Notes: generated by a model not told the origin, from the letters alone. A stretch of 64,000 nt of DNA from Sepiola atlantica (GCA_963556195.1 OY744523.1:76989445-77053444), one strand, 5' to 3'; positions 38,910 through 49,640 are shown, counted from the first letter of the stretch. Translations and numbers: made by a program.

Positions 38910-39400
38910 TCGTGCCAACAATAACCCTTCATACTGGTGATCATCATAATGATCATGACCGTTGAACAACATGCACTCTCTTATACTGAGATATACACCC
39001 CCAGCAGCAGTCGATTGCTGTTTCCTCTTTGTAGATGAAACACATTTTGTTAACTCGGAGAGTCGAAGTGTCAAGAGATAGGTGACTTCCGTTGTCAGAA
39101 TTCAATCACATCAAAAACGCCTCCTCACTCTATCCCTAGGGTTGTGAGGGTAAACTGGCCAGATACACTGCGATCTCTTTTAATAACTAAGTCGATTGGA
39201 ATATATGTTTTCCTTCTGAATAACAAATGGCATGGTACTCTATCGCCATTTTATTTCCTCATACATTCATCTTACTCTTTGTATTTTGCTATCATTTATA
39301 AATTATTACATATCTTGCTATGAGAATGTGATCGCGTAAGCAATACGCATACGGTAAAAAAAGAATCAACATATAAATTGAACACACATGTGTATACATA
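38910..39400. other. Unassigned sequence
   Basis: No supported feature. Confidence 0.4.
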
Positions 39401-39490
39401 GCCATCAACACATATAGACACACACATATATATAGTCATATACACACACATATATAGTCATATACATATACATATATAGTAATATATAAA

Positions 39491-39522
39491 TACATATATA
39501 TAGTAATACACCCCACACACAC

Positions 39523-39584
<62 letters not shown>

Positions 39585-39617
39585 GTGTGTGGGGGTGTAT
39601 TACTATATATATATGTA

Positions 39618-39618
<1 letters not shown>
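39491..39618. repeat. Palindrome centred on a TA tract
   Basis: TAGTAATACACCCCACACAC on the left pairs with GTGTGTGGGGGTGTATTACT on the right around (AT)n (about 39,526-39,580); arms are about 36-40 bp. A further TA tract follows (39,620-39,668). Confidence 0.85.
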
Positions 39619-39668
<50 letters not shown>

Positions 39669-39670
<2 letters not shown>

Positions 39671-39780
39671 GAACCGTGTGACCGTCCGAGATTATCATTC
39701 CTGCACTGATGAGAGCGAAAGCTCGAAACGCTAACGTATGTAGGTAAATATAATTTAATATTATTTATTTAAAATTAATA
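39669..39780 (+). repeat. 5'-truncated SINE-like copy A carrying the intact hammerhead
   Basis: Starts within the B-box (TTCGAACC at 39,669-39,676 region) directly after a TA tract. It then has GTGACCGTCCGAGATTATCA, the ribozyme and a tail TAATTTAATATTATTTATTT ending TTAAAATTAATAT. The whole stretch aligns with copy B at 39,949-40,047. Confidence 0.75.
39700..39744 (+). ncRNA. Hammerhead ribozyme, type I, complete core
   Basis: Order: stem I 5' strand CCTGCA (39,700-39,705); CTGATGA (39,706-39,712); stem II GAGC-GAAA-GCTC (39,713-39,724), a perfect 4-bp stem with a GNRA loop; GAAA (39,725-39,728); stem III CG-CTAA-CG (39,729-39,736); TA (39,737-39,738), giving the cleavage triplet GUA; stem I 3' strand TGTAGG (39,739-39,744), which pairs with CCTGCA over all six positions with one G-U. 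All conserved core bases of the minimal hammerhead are present and in order. Cleavage would be after A39,738. A very short stem III is known for the hammerheads reported in Penelope-like elements and other animal retroelements. Activity is inferred, not shown. Confidence 0.8.
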
Positions 39781-39889
39781 TGATAAGCCCCTTTAATCTT
39801 ATTAAAGATTAAAGTTGAAGTCAGTCCTTCATGATATGCCGCCCTTCGCATAAATAGAACTTAAATTTCACTCATCTATGAGTTAATGT

Positions 39890-40050
39890 CAGGTGGCCTA
39901 ATAGTTACAGCGCTTGCTTATGGAGTCTGGGGTGACTTGATGGCAGGGGTTCGAACCGCGTGACCGTCCGAAATTATCATCTCTGCACTGATGAGAGCGT
40001 ATGTAGCTAAAATAATTAAATATTACTTATTTAAAATTAATATATATATA
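39890..40050 (+). repeat. tRNA-derived SINE-like copy B with a disrupted hammerhead
   Basis: Has a Pol III A-box-like TGGCCTAATAG (from about 39,894) and a B box GTTCGAACC (39,949-39,957). CTGATGA follows after 30 nt (39,988-39,994). Compared with copy A, 19 nt are missing just after GAGCG, removing half of stem II, GAAA and stem III; CG lies at both deletion edges. The TATGTAG sequence and the AT-rich tail follow. This copy gives the best view of the tRNA-like head of the family. Confidence 0.7.
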
Positions 40051-40052
40051 TA

Positions 40053-42913
40053 TATTATACATTTAAATAAAATAAGTGGAGCCATCTTGAATAAAGGGCA
40101 ATATCACAAGTAAAAAGTAAGAAGAAGGAAAAAAAATTTTGTTCAAGTATAATTATCGAATAAAACAATTAAGAAGTTTTGTTACGAATAAAAGTGGAAA
40201 AAAAACCCCAACCCAAGGTACCTTTCGTCCGACACATTTTCAAGGGGGGACGTCGGTGGAGTATCGTTTTAAAGTAATAAAAAAAAAGGAAAAGATGGTT
40301 TTTCCAAGGGGAAAAAGAGAAAAATATTTTTTTTATAAAGAACTATGGAGAGCAAAAGAAAAAAACAATAAAAAATGAAAAAAAAGGCACAAATCACAGT
40401 AAAGGAATGAACTATCGCCAAAACCTTAGAAACAATCAGACAAAATGGATAAAATGATAATCGACATACTGCAGGCACCCTTTTTTTTTTTTTTTTAGAG
40501 GTCTCTAAATAGATCTAATTTGTGAGACAACTCCTTTTGCCTGCAGAGTAAGGGTTTTCGTCTGGTAACGCTAACGGCCTCCAGAACCTTCAGATGGTGT
40601 TTAGAACGGACCTTGTGCACGATACGAAACCAATCATCGGTATAGTTCTCGCCACATTTTTTGTTATCGTATAGGTGCTGTCCAATAGATGACTCATGGA
40701 CCTGTGAGCGTTCAAATGTACTTTGTAGACGTCCGGATCTTCGTTGCAAAGATCCGGCTACGTCCGTCGATGCATTTCTCCTCAGGGCGCGTGAATTACG
40801 AAAACAAGCCGGGATGTGTTGGGCCACTCTCACTTCCAATCGTTGTACTGTACGACCGACATAGTCAGCTTCACACTGACATTTAAAATGGTATACTATG
40901 TGGCTTTTTTTGAAGTGTCGGTAGTACGTCCTTCTTGAAAGCTGGGAAAGCAGTCCTTGTGTGGAACCACTCGAGGCTGTGCTGCGAAATAGCACCGTGA
41001 AACAGCTGAAGTGATTTTATCCGAAAATCCCTTACTGGTGGAACCAATCTAAGGCAATTTCAGATAAACCGGACATTTGGGTGGACCAATTAAACTGTCA
41101 CCTTTAAATTTCGCAAGCTTTGTACGTATGCACCTAGAAATTAGTCCCTCCGTGAATCCATTATTAGCAAGAATTTCTGTCAACTTTTTCAGTTCAACCG
41201 CAAGTGTACCAGAAGTGCAGATCATCAGTGCACGGTGAATAAGATTATTTACTAAACTGATCTTCCTGCTCATGGGGACAAAAGAATCCCAACTAATATA
41301 CAAGCCCGTAAACGTCGGTTTCCTGTATATAGTTGTGGTAAATTTGTCACCCGTCCTTTCCACTGATACGTCCAAAAATGGCAAGGAATTGATCTGCTCT
41401 TCCTCCATAGTGAAACGCAGTGTTGGTTGTAGAGTATTTAATTTCAGGAAAAATTGATTGGCCTCGTTATGGGACCCAAAAATGGCAAAAGTATCGTCCA
41501 CGTAACGCCAATAGCGAAAAGGCCTGGAAACCTGAGAAAATAGTAATGATTCCTGAAAACCTAGGAAAATATTCGCTAGGATAGCACCCAAAGGACTACC
41601 CATGGCCACCCCATCAATTTGTTGATACATAATATCATTGAAACTGAAACTGACCGACTTAGTGGCCAGTCCCATAAGTTCTAGAAAGATGTTTTCAGGG
41701 AAGGTGGGAGGGGTTAATGTGCTACGATACAACATGTCAGCACATATTTGTATGGTTTCATCGAGGGGTACATTGGTGAATAGGCTGGTGACATCAAAAG
41801 AGCAGAGAAAGTTTGTACGCGAATCACAATCCAAGTCACGCATTAAAGCAGCGAAACGGAAAGAATCCGCAATACAATTTACTGAAAACTTCTGCATGAC
41901 AGGATCAAGGATATCAGCAAGCCACTTAACAAGCTTATGCTGAGGAGAACCAATCATTGATAGAATAGGTCTTAATGGAACTCCATCCTTGTGTATCTTA
42001 GGCAGCCCATACATTCTAGGGCGTTGAGAACCCACTGGGCGAATCCTGTCATGTGTCCTTATTAATAAATCTATTTTTATGTAACTGAAGAAGACGTTTT
42101 TGAAGCCTTACTTCAGTACTTGACGTATTATCAATTGACACGTCACCAAGCCTTTTAAATTCAGTTTCATCATCCAAAATTCTCAACATTTTTTCGGTGT
42201 AGTCATTAGTATTAAGAATGACAACACCGGCACCCTTATCCAGTTTAGTGATGTACATTTCTTTATTGGATTTAAGAAGTTTGGCAGCCTGGTAGTGAAT
42301 ATTACTCCAAGCAAATTCCTGGGAATTGATGGGAGAATAAGCGAACTTATGTGCTAGTTAAGCTAATCTAGCCTTCATGTAAAGAACATCATCATTAGAA
42401 TTCGGCTCATGATGATTGAGTTGAGACTGTAATAGTTGTCTCACAAATTAGATCTATTTAGAGGCCTCTAAAAAAAAAAAAGTTTGCCTGCAGTATGTCG
42501 ATTATCATTTTATCCATTTTGCCTGATTGTTTCTAAGGTTTTGGTGATAGTTCATTCCTTTCCTGTGATTTGTGCCTTTTTTTTTCTTTTTTTATTGTTG
42601 GTTTTTTTTTCTTTTGCTCTCCATAGTTCTTTATAATTTTTTTTCTCTCTTTCCCCTTGTAAAAACCATCTTTTCTTTTTTTTTTATTACTTTAAAACGA
42701 TATTCTACCGACGTCCCCCCTTGTAAAATGTGTCGGACGAAAGGTACCTTGGGTTGGGTTTTTTTTCCACTTTTATTCGTAACGAAACTTCTTAATTGTT
42801 TTATTCGATAATTATAGTTGAACAAAAAAATTTGTTTCCATCTTCTTACTTTTTACTCGTGATATTGCCCTTTATTCAAGATGGCTCCACTTATTTTATT
42901 TAAATGTATAATA
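40053..42913 (-). mobile_element. Penelope-like element (GIY-YIG type) with 480-bp inverted arms
   Basis: 40,053-40,532 and 42,434-42,913 are inverted copies, each 480 bp, covering non-coding sequence plus the last codons of the ORF (SHKLDLFRDL on the left, SHKLDLFRGL on the right). Between and into the left arm lies the RT/GIY-YIG pseudogene on the minus strand. Inverted terminal repeats are one of the known arrangements of Penelope-like elements. Because the right arm contains the 3' end of the ORF, the structure is a second, 5'-truncated copy in opposite orientation. The right arm abuts a long TA tract (42,940-43,006). Confidence 0.85.
40497..42260 (-). pseudogene. Penelope-like reverse transcriptase with GIY-YIG endonuclease, three breaks
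   Basis: Minus strand. 42,258-42,049: N-terminal RT part with KLDKGAGVVILNTNDYTEKM. One frame change near 42,040. 42,035-41,049: RT core with LPKIHK (residues 11-16), FDVTSLFTNVP (80-90), GVAMGSPLG (142-150), the catalytic YVDD (178-181) and YRKPTFTG (237-244). A TAG follows ...YLKLP; the next text (IGSTSKGFSDK, RCYFAAQPRVV) is still in frame, so this looks like a Trp-to-stop change. A second frame change lies in an A-run near 40,907. 40,995-40,495: the GIY-YIG domain, with VYHFKCQCEADYVGRT (34-49), R54, SSIGQHL and E139. The order RT then GIY-YIG is that of canonical Penelope elements. RT and nuclease motifs are all present, so inactivation is recent. Confidence 0.88.
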
Positions 42914-42937
42914 AAATGTTGTACCACAAAAAATCTA

Positions 42938-42939
<2 letters not shown>

Positions 42940-43006
<67 letters not shown>
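42940..43006. repeat. (TA)n microsatellite
   Basis: About 33 TA units just outside the right arm of the Penelope-like element. Confidence 0.96.
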
Positions 43007-43008
<2 letters not shown>

Positions 43009-43070
43009 ACACAGCGACACAATGCTTGTTATTATTGATTATAAGTTTATTCGTAAAAAAGTAAAGTGGT

Positions 43071-43269
43071 CGACCATAGTTGAGACCGAATGTTCTTGTG
43101 TATTACTCCCTTACCAGCATTACTCCACTTACCCTTAATTTTCACCTCATAATGCCGAGTTTTTAACAAGACACACTTTTGAAATCTTTAGTATGATTTC
43201 GCCGAGGATATAACCCTGGTTTCACGTCCCATTAGCAAACGCTCTTACCACTATGCCAAATGGGCCGGT
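43071..43269 (-). repeat. tRNA-derived SINE with a perfect A box
   Basis: On the minus strand GGCCCATTTGGCATAGTGGT contains TGGCATAGTGG (plus 43,248-43,258), which fits the A-box consensus at every position. GGGTTATATCCTCG (plus 43,204-43,216) is a somewhat worn B box. The 3' part has GGTAAGTGGAGTAATGC and ends ACTATGGTCGACCACTTTAC. Head and tail match the copy at 24,983-25,192. tRNA-derived SINEs are established in cephalopods; the family name cannot be given from sequence alone. Confidence 0.8.
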
Positions 43270-44935
43270 ATTCTGGCAATCATATTTCTCTTTTAATGAC
43301 AATGCATTACCAGATGTATTAAAATAATTCACATACTGTTCCATCTTAAGTTTAGATGATATCGACTCCTGTGATGTCAGGAATCACCGGAACAAAAAGA
43401 AAGCGAACAGAAAATAGTTCGGTAAACATCGGTTTATCGAATATTAGTTAGCGTGTTAATTTTGTAACTGTACGTTCCTTGCGAATTGCGCAAATACAAT
43501 GAAGTCGTATGCAGTTCATGAATTACAAAACACTCCGGGAACGCAACATGTTCTTGTTTCATGGAGATTATGGTTGAAAAGAAATATGCAGACGACAGAT
43601 AGTTTTCTCATTATATCCCTTTGTGTGAAACATTTCATTTTTAGTCAGAGTTAAATTGTTTTTTAGAAGACATCTTAATGTTATAGTCGTTTCACACGCA
43701 CACGGACCACACTGTTGCACCTAGCGGTAATACATCAGTGGATCGCTCAGGGCAGATACGTGACCGAAGAAGAAGAAAAACATTAACATTTCAAATTAGT
43801 TTCCGTCGTTACTCAATGAATTTTCCGGTGTGTTAAGGGGTTTCTTATACTAGACTGCTGAGTCAACGGTTCAGACAAGAAAAATCTTCACACACACAAA
43901 AATATTTTTAGCGTCGAAGGGGGAGCGGTTCTTTTATTGTTTCTTTTTTATAATTATATATTTTTATATTTTTTATATTTAGAAATTATTTTTCCAAACT
44001 TCTATCAAGCTGATTTAATTTTGTCCCTGTTTCTATGTATTTTATTCAATCGCGTCTCCAAGACATCATTCATCTTTCCCAAGGAGATCAACAGGGAAAG
44101 CTGCATGATATTAAAGAAATTTTCAATTATACATTGACAACATACTTTGACTAATGAAAAGTTATTTTTACTTTATTATCACTTCCTTCTACTTGCCGTC
44201 AACAAAGTTGAATATTTTTCCTTATTAATTGGTTTTCGTACAAACAATGTTGACTAAATGAAAAGAATCGCCTGATTGGTGTTCAGTTTATGTCGTGCTT
44301 TTTCTTACAAGAAATAAAACAAAATATTTTGAGCGAAAACAAATTAGACGAATAAAACAATATTTACTGAACGAACCAAGAAAGCTTGTCAAACGTTGCG
44401 TTTCAGTTATTTGAGTATTAAATTAATTTTGCAGCATCTGCGGTTTATCAGCACACGTGAGTCGTGAGTCGTCGATTCATGGTGCGTTTCGGGAGTCAAA
44501 TGCAAAGAAAAAAATGCCGCTCTTTTCAAAATATTCGTTTCATTTCTTTTCACAAGAAAATAATAAAACAATTAAACAAATTAGTTAGACCGGCCTAAAA
44601 ACGTCGATGCCTTCTCAAACTCTACAGGGTTTGCTGAACAATTAATTTGCAAGGTTGGCAATTAAAATAGTTCGAAATAAACACATTAGAAAAACAAAAA
44701 ATATTAATTTTATAATATTGTTAATAATGAAAATTCCTTACATATTTTGGCAATGGTGGTGAAAAGGATTAAACCATGTGTCCTTATTTAGTTGGGTTAG
44801 GAGCTGAAAATATTCGGTGGTCTTTCTCTGCTAAATGCTATGCTTTTAAATGTAAAAGGTATTCATTCAATACAGTCAATTCTAGCCGGAATGATATGAT
44901 GTAACATGGATATGAAACGAACTTTTTTCCAGTAC
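43270..44935. other. Unassigned sequence
   Basis: No repeat family, RNA gene or convincing coding frame recognised in 1.7 kb. Confidence 0.4.
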
Positions 44936-44938
44936 CCT

Positions 44939-44939
44939 A

Positions 44940-44988
<49 letters not shown>

Positions 44989-45050
44989 GTATTACTACTA
45001 CTACTACTACTACTACTACTATTATTATTATTATTATTATCATTATCATT
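44939..45050. repeat. (CTA)n grading into (TTA)n
   Basis: About 25 CTA units, one TAGTAT break, then TTA and TCA units. Confidence 0.96.
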
Positions 45051-45410
45051 AGTTCTCACATGATCGTTCATGGAAACCACTGATGATGTTTCCTGGATTC
45101 TGAGTGACAGTAAGTCTCCCCAATACCCTCCACTTCTTTTGATACCCGTTGCAATCTACTTTGCATTCTCACATCAACTGTTTATCATCTATTTCTAGCT
45201 GATAGTGTTGCATGTCAGGCATGGCAGAGACATGTGTAACTCATTATACACTTATTGCTGGTACTCAGCGACTAGATTAATTCACATGGACACATAAGGC
45301 TTCTTTTAGATGTAGGAATTATTAGCTTCAGGATATATATTAACAATACGGGTAGCGAGAGTTACGAAGCTTTCGAAAGTAAACCCATAGTCAAATTTCT
45401 ACTCTCCAGT
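45051..45410. repeat. Weak dispersed repeat (TTTCCTGGATTCTGA motif)
   Basis: The text around GATGTTTCCTGGATTCTGAG, then a gap, then ACAGTAAGTCTCC resembles GACTTCCCTGGAATCTGAAT and ACAGCAAATCTCT at about 46,067-46,100. The two stretches appear to be diverged copies of one repeat. Confidence 0.4.
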
Positions 45411-45412
45411 TA

Positions 45413-45499
<87 letters not shown>

Positions 45500-45515
45500 G
45501 TTATTATTATTATTA

Positions 45516-45577
<62 letters not shown>

Positions 45578-45578
45578 T
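45413..45578. repeat. (TTA)n microsatellite
   Basis: About 55 TTA units with rare TTG. The poly-Leu frame at 45,468-45,650 is an artefact. Confidence 0.97.
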
Positions 45579-45689
45579 ATGTATATAATAATTATACATG
45601 TCCCGCCCTCAGGTTACACGGTTGTAAGACAGTCAATACGTATGCGCTAAATCAAAGGAAGTAATACATCCAAACAGACAATTACAGTA

Positions 45690-45749
45690 TTAATAAAGTA
45701 TGAATAAAGTATGAATAAAGTATTAATAAAGTATTAATAAAGTATGAAT
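45690..45749. repeat. 11-bp tandem repeat, about 5 copies
   Basis: AATAAAGTAT(G/T) repeats with an 11-bp period. Confidence 0.9.
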
Positions 45750-46574
45750 ACAGGTTTCCACTGTAGATGTAAACAAGAACAAGAAGACAACAATTTTTCC
45801 CAAGTGTATTTTTTTAATTCAGCTAAGAAAGTTATTAACTAAAATCTTGGCAAGAAAAATGTGTAACAATGGAGCAAAAAACATATTTTCTTGCCATATC
45901 ATCTTAAATCCTTCGATTTAATCATATTCGAACCTTTCAAGAAATGTAATTTCAATAGATAAATCAACTGTTTAACTTCCATGTGGTCCGGCTTATTATT
46001 ACTATAATTCGTTTGGAGTTCTCGCATCAGTAGTTATCAGTGGGTTCCTACTAATTAAAACCGGTGACTTCCCTGGAATCTGAATAACAGCAAATCTCTA
46101 GTATCTGTTAGTACTCTCTATTCTATTTTACTACTATTGTAACTCACTTGGTGTACTCAATCGGGATCAATATTTTCTTGATGATAACAGCTTGTAATTT
46201 TCCTGAATGTCAACAAGCTTTCAATATTCCAGTGCTCTTCTTTCCTTTAAAGTCGGGGTCAGAAAGTTGTTATGTCGCCTTCGGGTTTCCATCCTCTCAG
46301 ACACTCCGCAGTACTATCACATGTCTGTGACACGGCGTTTTGCTTTTGTCAAGATTTAACAAAGTTATTTCGCCTCCCTTGTGCGTTTCTTATTTTGTTT
46401 CATTCTACTTAAGTCGAAATTCTCAGAAACCAAATGGGCTCCTTCATGAGGCTTAATCTCCACATCAGATATATAGATATTCGAATATTTCATTAAAGTT
46501 CTCATTTACTTGTCAAAAGTTGAATGAGTAAAGAAGTTAAGAACATCAATTTTTCTCTCCTCAATTGGACCGTG

Positions 46575-46625
46575 TGTGTGTGAACACACACACACACACA
46601 CACATACACACACAAACATACGCGC
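46575..46625. repeat. (CA)n microsatellite
   Basis: CA tract with CATA and CGCA interruptions. Confidence 0.9.
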
Positions 46626-46822
46626 ACGCACATGCGCGGAAACATCAAACTGTAAAAAATAAAAACATTTTTTCAAAGGAAAAATTTATCTAAAGAGAGA
46701 CGCACGAGGCTAGAACCGCGTTATAAAATCATAAAATTATAAAATGATAAAATAATAAAATAACAAACAATTGTTGAAAAAAGTATTTTTACAACTGTTG
46801 GTAGCCTCACTTCTTTAAATAA

Positions 46823-46827
<5 letters not shown>

Positions 46828-46891
<64 letters not shown>
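46828..46891. repeat. (TA)n microsatellite followed by a G-rich run
   Basis: About 32 TA units, then a 55-bp GC-rich block with a run of 12 G at about 46,916-46,927 that can pair with GCCCCC after it. Confidence 0.95.
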
Positions 46892-46894
<3 letters not shown>

Positions 46895-47430
46895 GGACGG
46901 CGGCACCGGAGGGGCAGGGGGGGGGGGCTGAAGCCCCCTCACTTTTTGTCATTAATAATTAAGTTGATATGCATGTGTTTAATTTTATCTAATTAGCTTA
47001 TCCATTAATTGATTTTGGTCTGATATTGTCATCATTACAATATAAGACCAACAATCAATTTTATCTAAAAGCGAAATGGGTGAGTTTTTTTTAAAGGTCC
47101 CTATTCTATAGGTATATTTATGAACTTTCATTTTCTTCTCCAAAAAATCGATACAGTATCTTTTGAGCAAAGTCCAATGAACGCAATTTGAAGTGAAGAA
47201 CAGAGAAACAATACAGGTCTGCCTTGTTAATACGCTTCCAACGAGCTATTCCAATTCCAATACATACATTTATACTTTTATACTTAATACATTTAAACTT
47301 TTATACTTTTTACTTTTGTACTTTTATATGCACCTTGTCAATACATTTAACTCTATGTATTCTCTATATTTGATAAACCTATTGATTCTTGAATTTTGTC
47401 ATTTTTACTAGAAGAGACTTGCTAATATGC
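46892..47430. other. Unassigned sequence between TA tracts
   Basis: Starts GC-rich, then AT-rich. May be the body of the repeat that ends in the 143-bp units; not classified. Confidence 0.35.
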
Positions 47431-47800
47431 TTCCAACAAGACCCCAATCACTATCAGAAGATAATTTCATGTCTAAATTATGTCAAAAAAGGTATTTTGG
47501 TCCAAAATGCCTTACTATGGTAGTTTGGGTCCAGACGCCAAAAAATTGAATTTGTTTTAATATTTATTTATCTATCACCAAGAGTATTCCATTCCGCTTC
47601 TAACGAGCCATCAACCACTATCAAGACGATCATTTTAAACCAAAATATGCCCCAAATAAGGTAATTTGAGCCCAGACGCCAACAAATTTTAAGTTTTTGA
47701 ATTTTTCTTTTTCTATCACCAAGAGAATTCCATTCCGCTTCTAACGAGCTCCCAACCACTATCGGACGATCATTTTTAGTCAAGATTTTGAATTTATTCC
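47431..47800. repeat. About 143-bp tandem repeat, 2.5 copies
   Basis: TATCACCAAGAG(T/A)ATTCCA, CCGCTTCTAACGAGC and AACCACTATC recur at about 47,572 and 47,715, with a more diverged copy at about 47,431. CCAGACGCCAA recurs at about 47,530 and 47,671. The minus-strand open frame here repeats a Ser-Leu-Glu-Ala-Glu-Trp-Asn peptide only because of the duplication. Confidence 0.85.
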
Positions 47801-47903
47801 CATATTTGGCATTCTGGGCAAAATGTGGGCCGGGTCCCCCTACTTTTATAACTGTCCCGCTGGCCCTGATATATATATATATATATATAAAAATAATATT
47901 TTA

Positions 47904-48010
47904 ACAACGTACGACGTCGTTTCGAGCGCTTGGAAATAACAATCTCAGACGGTCGTAGGGCGCGAACCCCATATCTGCAGGCGTTTACCTAGTCCCATTA
48001 GGTCACGAGA
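47904..48010 (-). repeat. tRNA-like SINE fragment with 3' half of a hammerhead
   Basis: Minus strand: GTGACCTAATGGG (A-box-like), GGGTTCGCGCC (B-box-like, plus 47,959-47,968), GACCGTCTGAGATTGTTATT (matching GACCGTCCGAGATTATCATT in copy A), then GCGCTC-GAAAC and stem III CGACGTCG with TA after it. The CTGATGA and the 5' half of stem II are missing. It ends at a TA tract (47,870-47,889). Confidence 0.65.
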
Positions 48011-48148
48011 GATTGTCACGTAATAACGGAGAAGAAATTCAGTGATGTTTACACTGAAGCGATAGAACTCAACGGTAGGGTCGGAGCATTGCACTGAAGC
48101 TTTTAGGTGAATGTTTATTTTTAATCTTTCCGACAGCGCTCTAATTTC

Positions 48149-48152
<4 letters not shown>

Positions 48153-48240
<88 letters not shown>
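48153..48240. repeat. (TA)n microsatellite
   Basis: About 44 TA units; Tyr-Ile frames on both strands are artefacts. Confidence 0.97.
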
Positions 48241-48242
<2 letters not shown>

Positions 48243-49640
48243 TATTGCCATCGCATGCTATTACAAAAGTTACAGACATGTTTTCCCATTAGTATAACAT
48301 TAAAACACTCCAGTATTCTTTTAGTAAATTTTCTCGAAATTTCCCGTAAATCAAACGCTCGTATTGATCATTGGATTCAATGGAACATCTGATCCGAGAA
48401 ACCTTGTTACAGGGCTTGTTATAACTAAATTTAAATAAAATAAAAGGCTTCTTGTTGTATATGCATGACCGACAGTAAAATAATAATACAATATTAATGT
48501 CAGGATTGGATTGATCGTAAAATGTTATTAGACATTAACATGCATATATAAATCCCAGCTGATATTCAGATATTAGTGTGGTATTGAGGCAGGTATGTTT
48601 ATGTGTGTTAGCAAGCGTGTCTGTGGCGCATTAAATGTTTTCAGCTGTGTAAACAGTTAGATGCAATCGGATGTTTTTTAATTCAATGTGAGTTTATGCT
48701 TTACAAAATCGAGAACTGTCAGATGTTAAAACGTAAATAAAGTTTTGTAGATTATTTAAACGGAAAATACGCCAATTGTACAAAACTAGTTCGCATGAAC
48801 CCAAAATGTAAAAATCCCACTTAAAAACAGAAGGCGTTGAAATAATTTACTTTTTCCCTTTATTTTCTTTCTTTCTTTTTCTTTTCAGACATGCCTGCTT
48901 TTTCGTATACAATTCGGTTTGTTTTCTACGACACAACAAACATTTGATAATATTTTTCAAACCCTCTCAAACTTCAGAGAGCATTACGATATATCTTTCT
49001 AATGCAAGTAAATATTGTTTAACAAGTAAATACTGTTCTCATTATGAGTAACACTATACAGCAATAGTTCGATTCGACATATTGATACTAGCGGTTTAAA
49101 AAGGTGTAGAAAATCCGATGAGGTAAGTTAGGAAAATAACTAAGGCTTAATCCAATATCAGCAAGGTAATGGCCAAATATGTGAAATATAGAAGTATTTA
49201 TAAACATGGGCATGCACTTGACTTTCTACAAGAACTGGGAGAGATGGGTGTTTTATGAATAAAAGCTAAGCATGTAAGAATGTAGGTAAACGTAATTGTT
49301 AAAATAAAGGGTCATCCATATGAAAAGGATAACAATTAAAGATAAAAAAGATAAAGATGAATTAAAAAGTAATAAAAATTTTGAAAATGAAAGAAAATGA
49401 AATGAGTTAGAATTATAAAATACAAAAAAGAAGATAAACTAAATGTTGTGACAGTAAACAATGCTGAGTGCCAGTATGTGGTGGAACTCAACAAATAATG
49501 AAAGGACGGTGAGTAAGAAGCTTTAGGAACGGATTAGAGTAATAAGCATAGTGGGTGCATTATGTGTAGGGAGGACGGTAGATTCATAACTAAAAGTGAG
49601 CATAAATAAGTATGGGTCAAGTGTACAGAGATTGTAAGGA
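48241..49640. other. Unassigned sequence
   Basis: No recognisable gene or repeat family. A CT-rich run lies at about 48,850-48,890. Confidence 0.4.

Noticed and set aside
39949..39957. True tRNA gene
   Set aside because: B-box is good but no cloverleaf, no acceptor stem pairing, and it belongs to a repeat; best seen as tRNA-derived.
43195..43269. True tRNA gene on the minus strand
   Set aside because: A perfect A box but a worn B box, no full cloverleaf, and it is continuous with a SINE tail.
45080..45094. CTGATGATG motif as another hammerhead
   Set aside because: No stem II hairpin or GAAA follows.
45468..45650. Poly-leucine open frame
   Set aside because: Pure TTA microsatellite.
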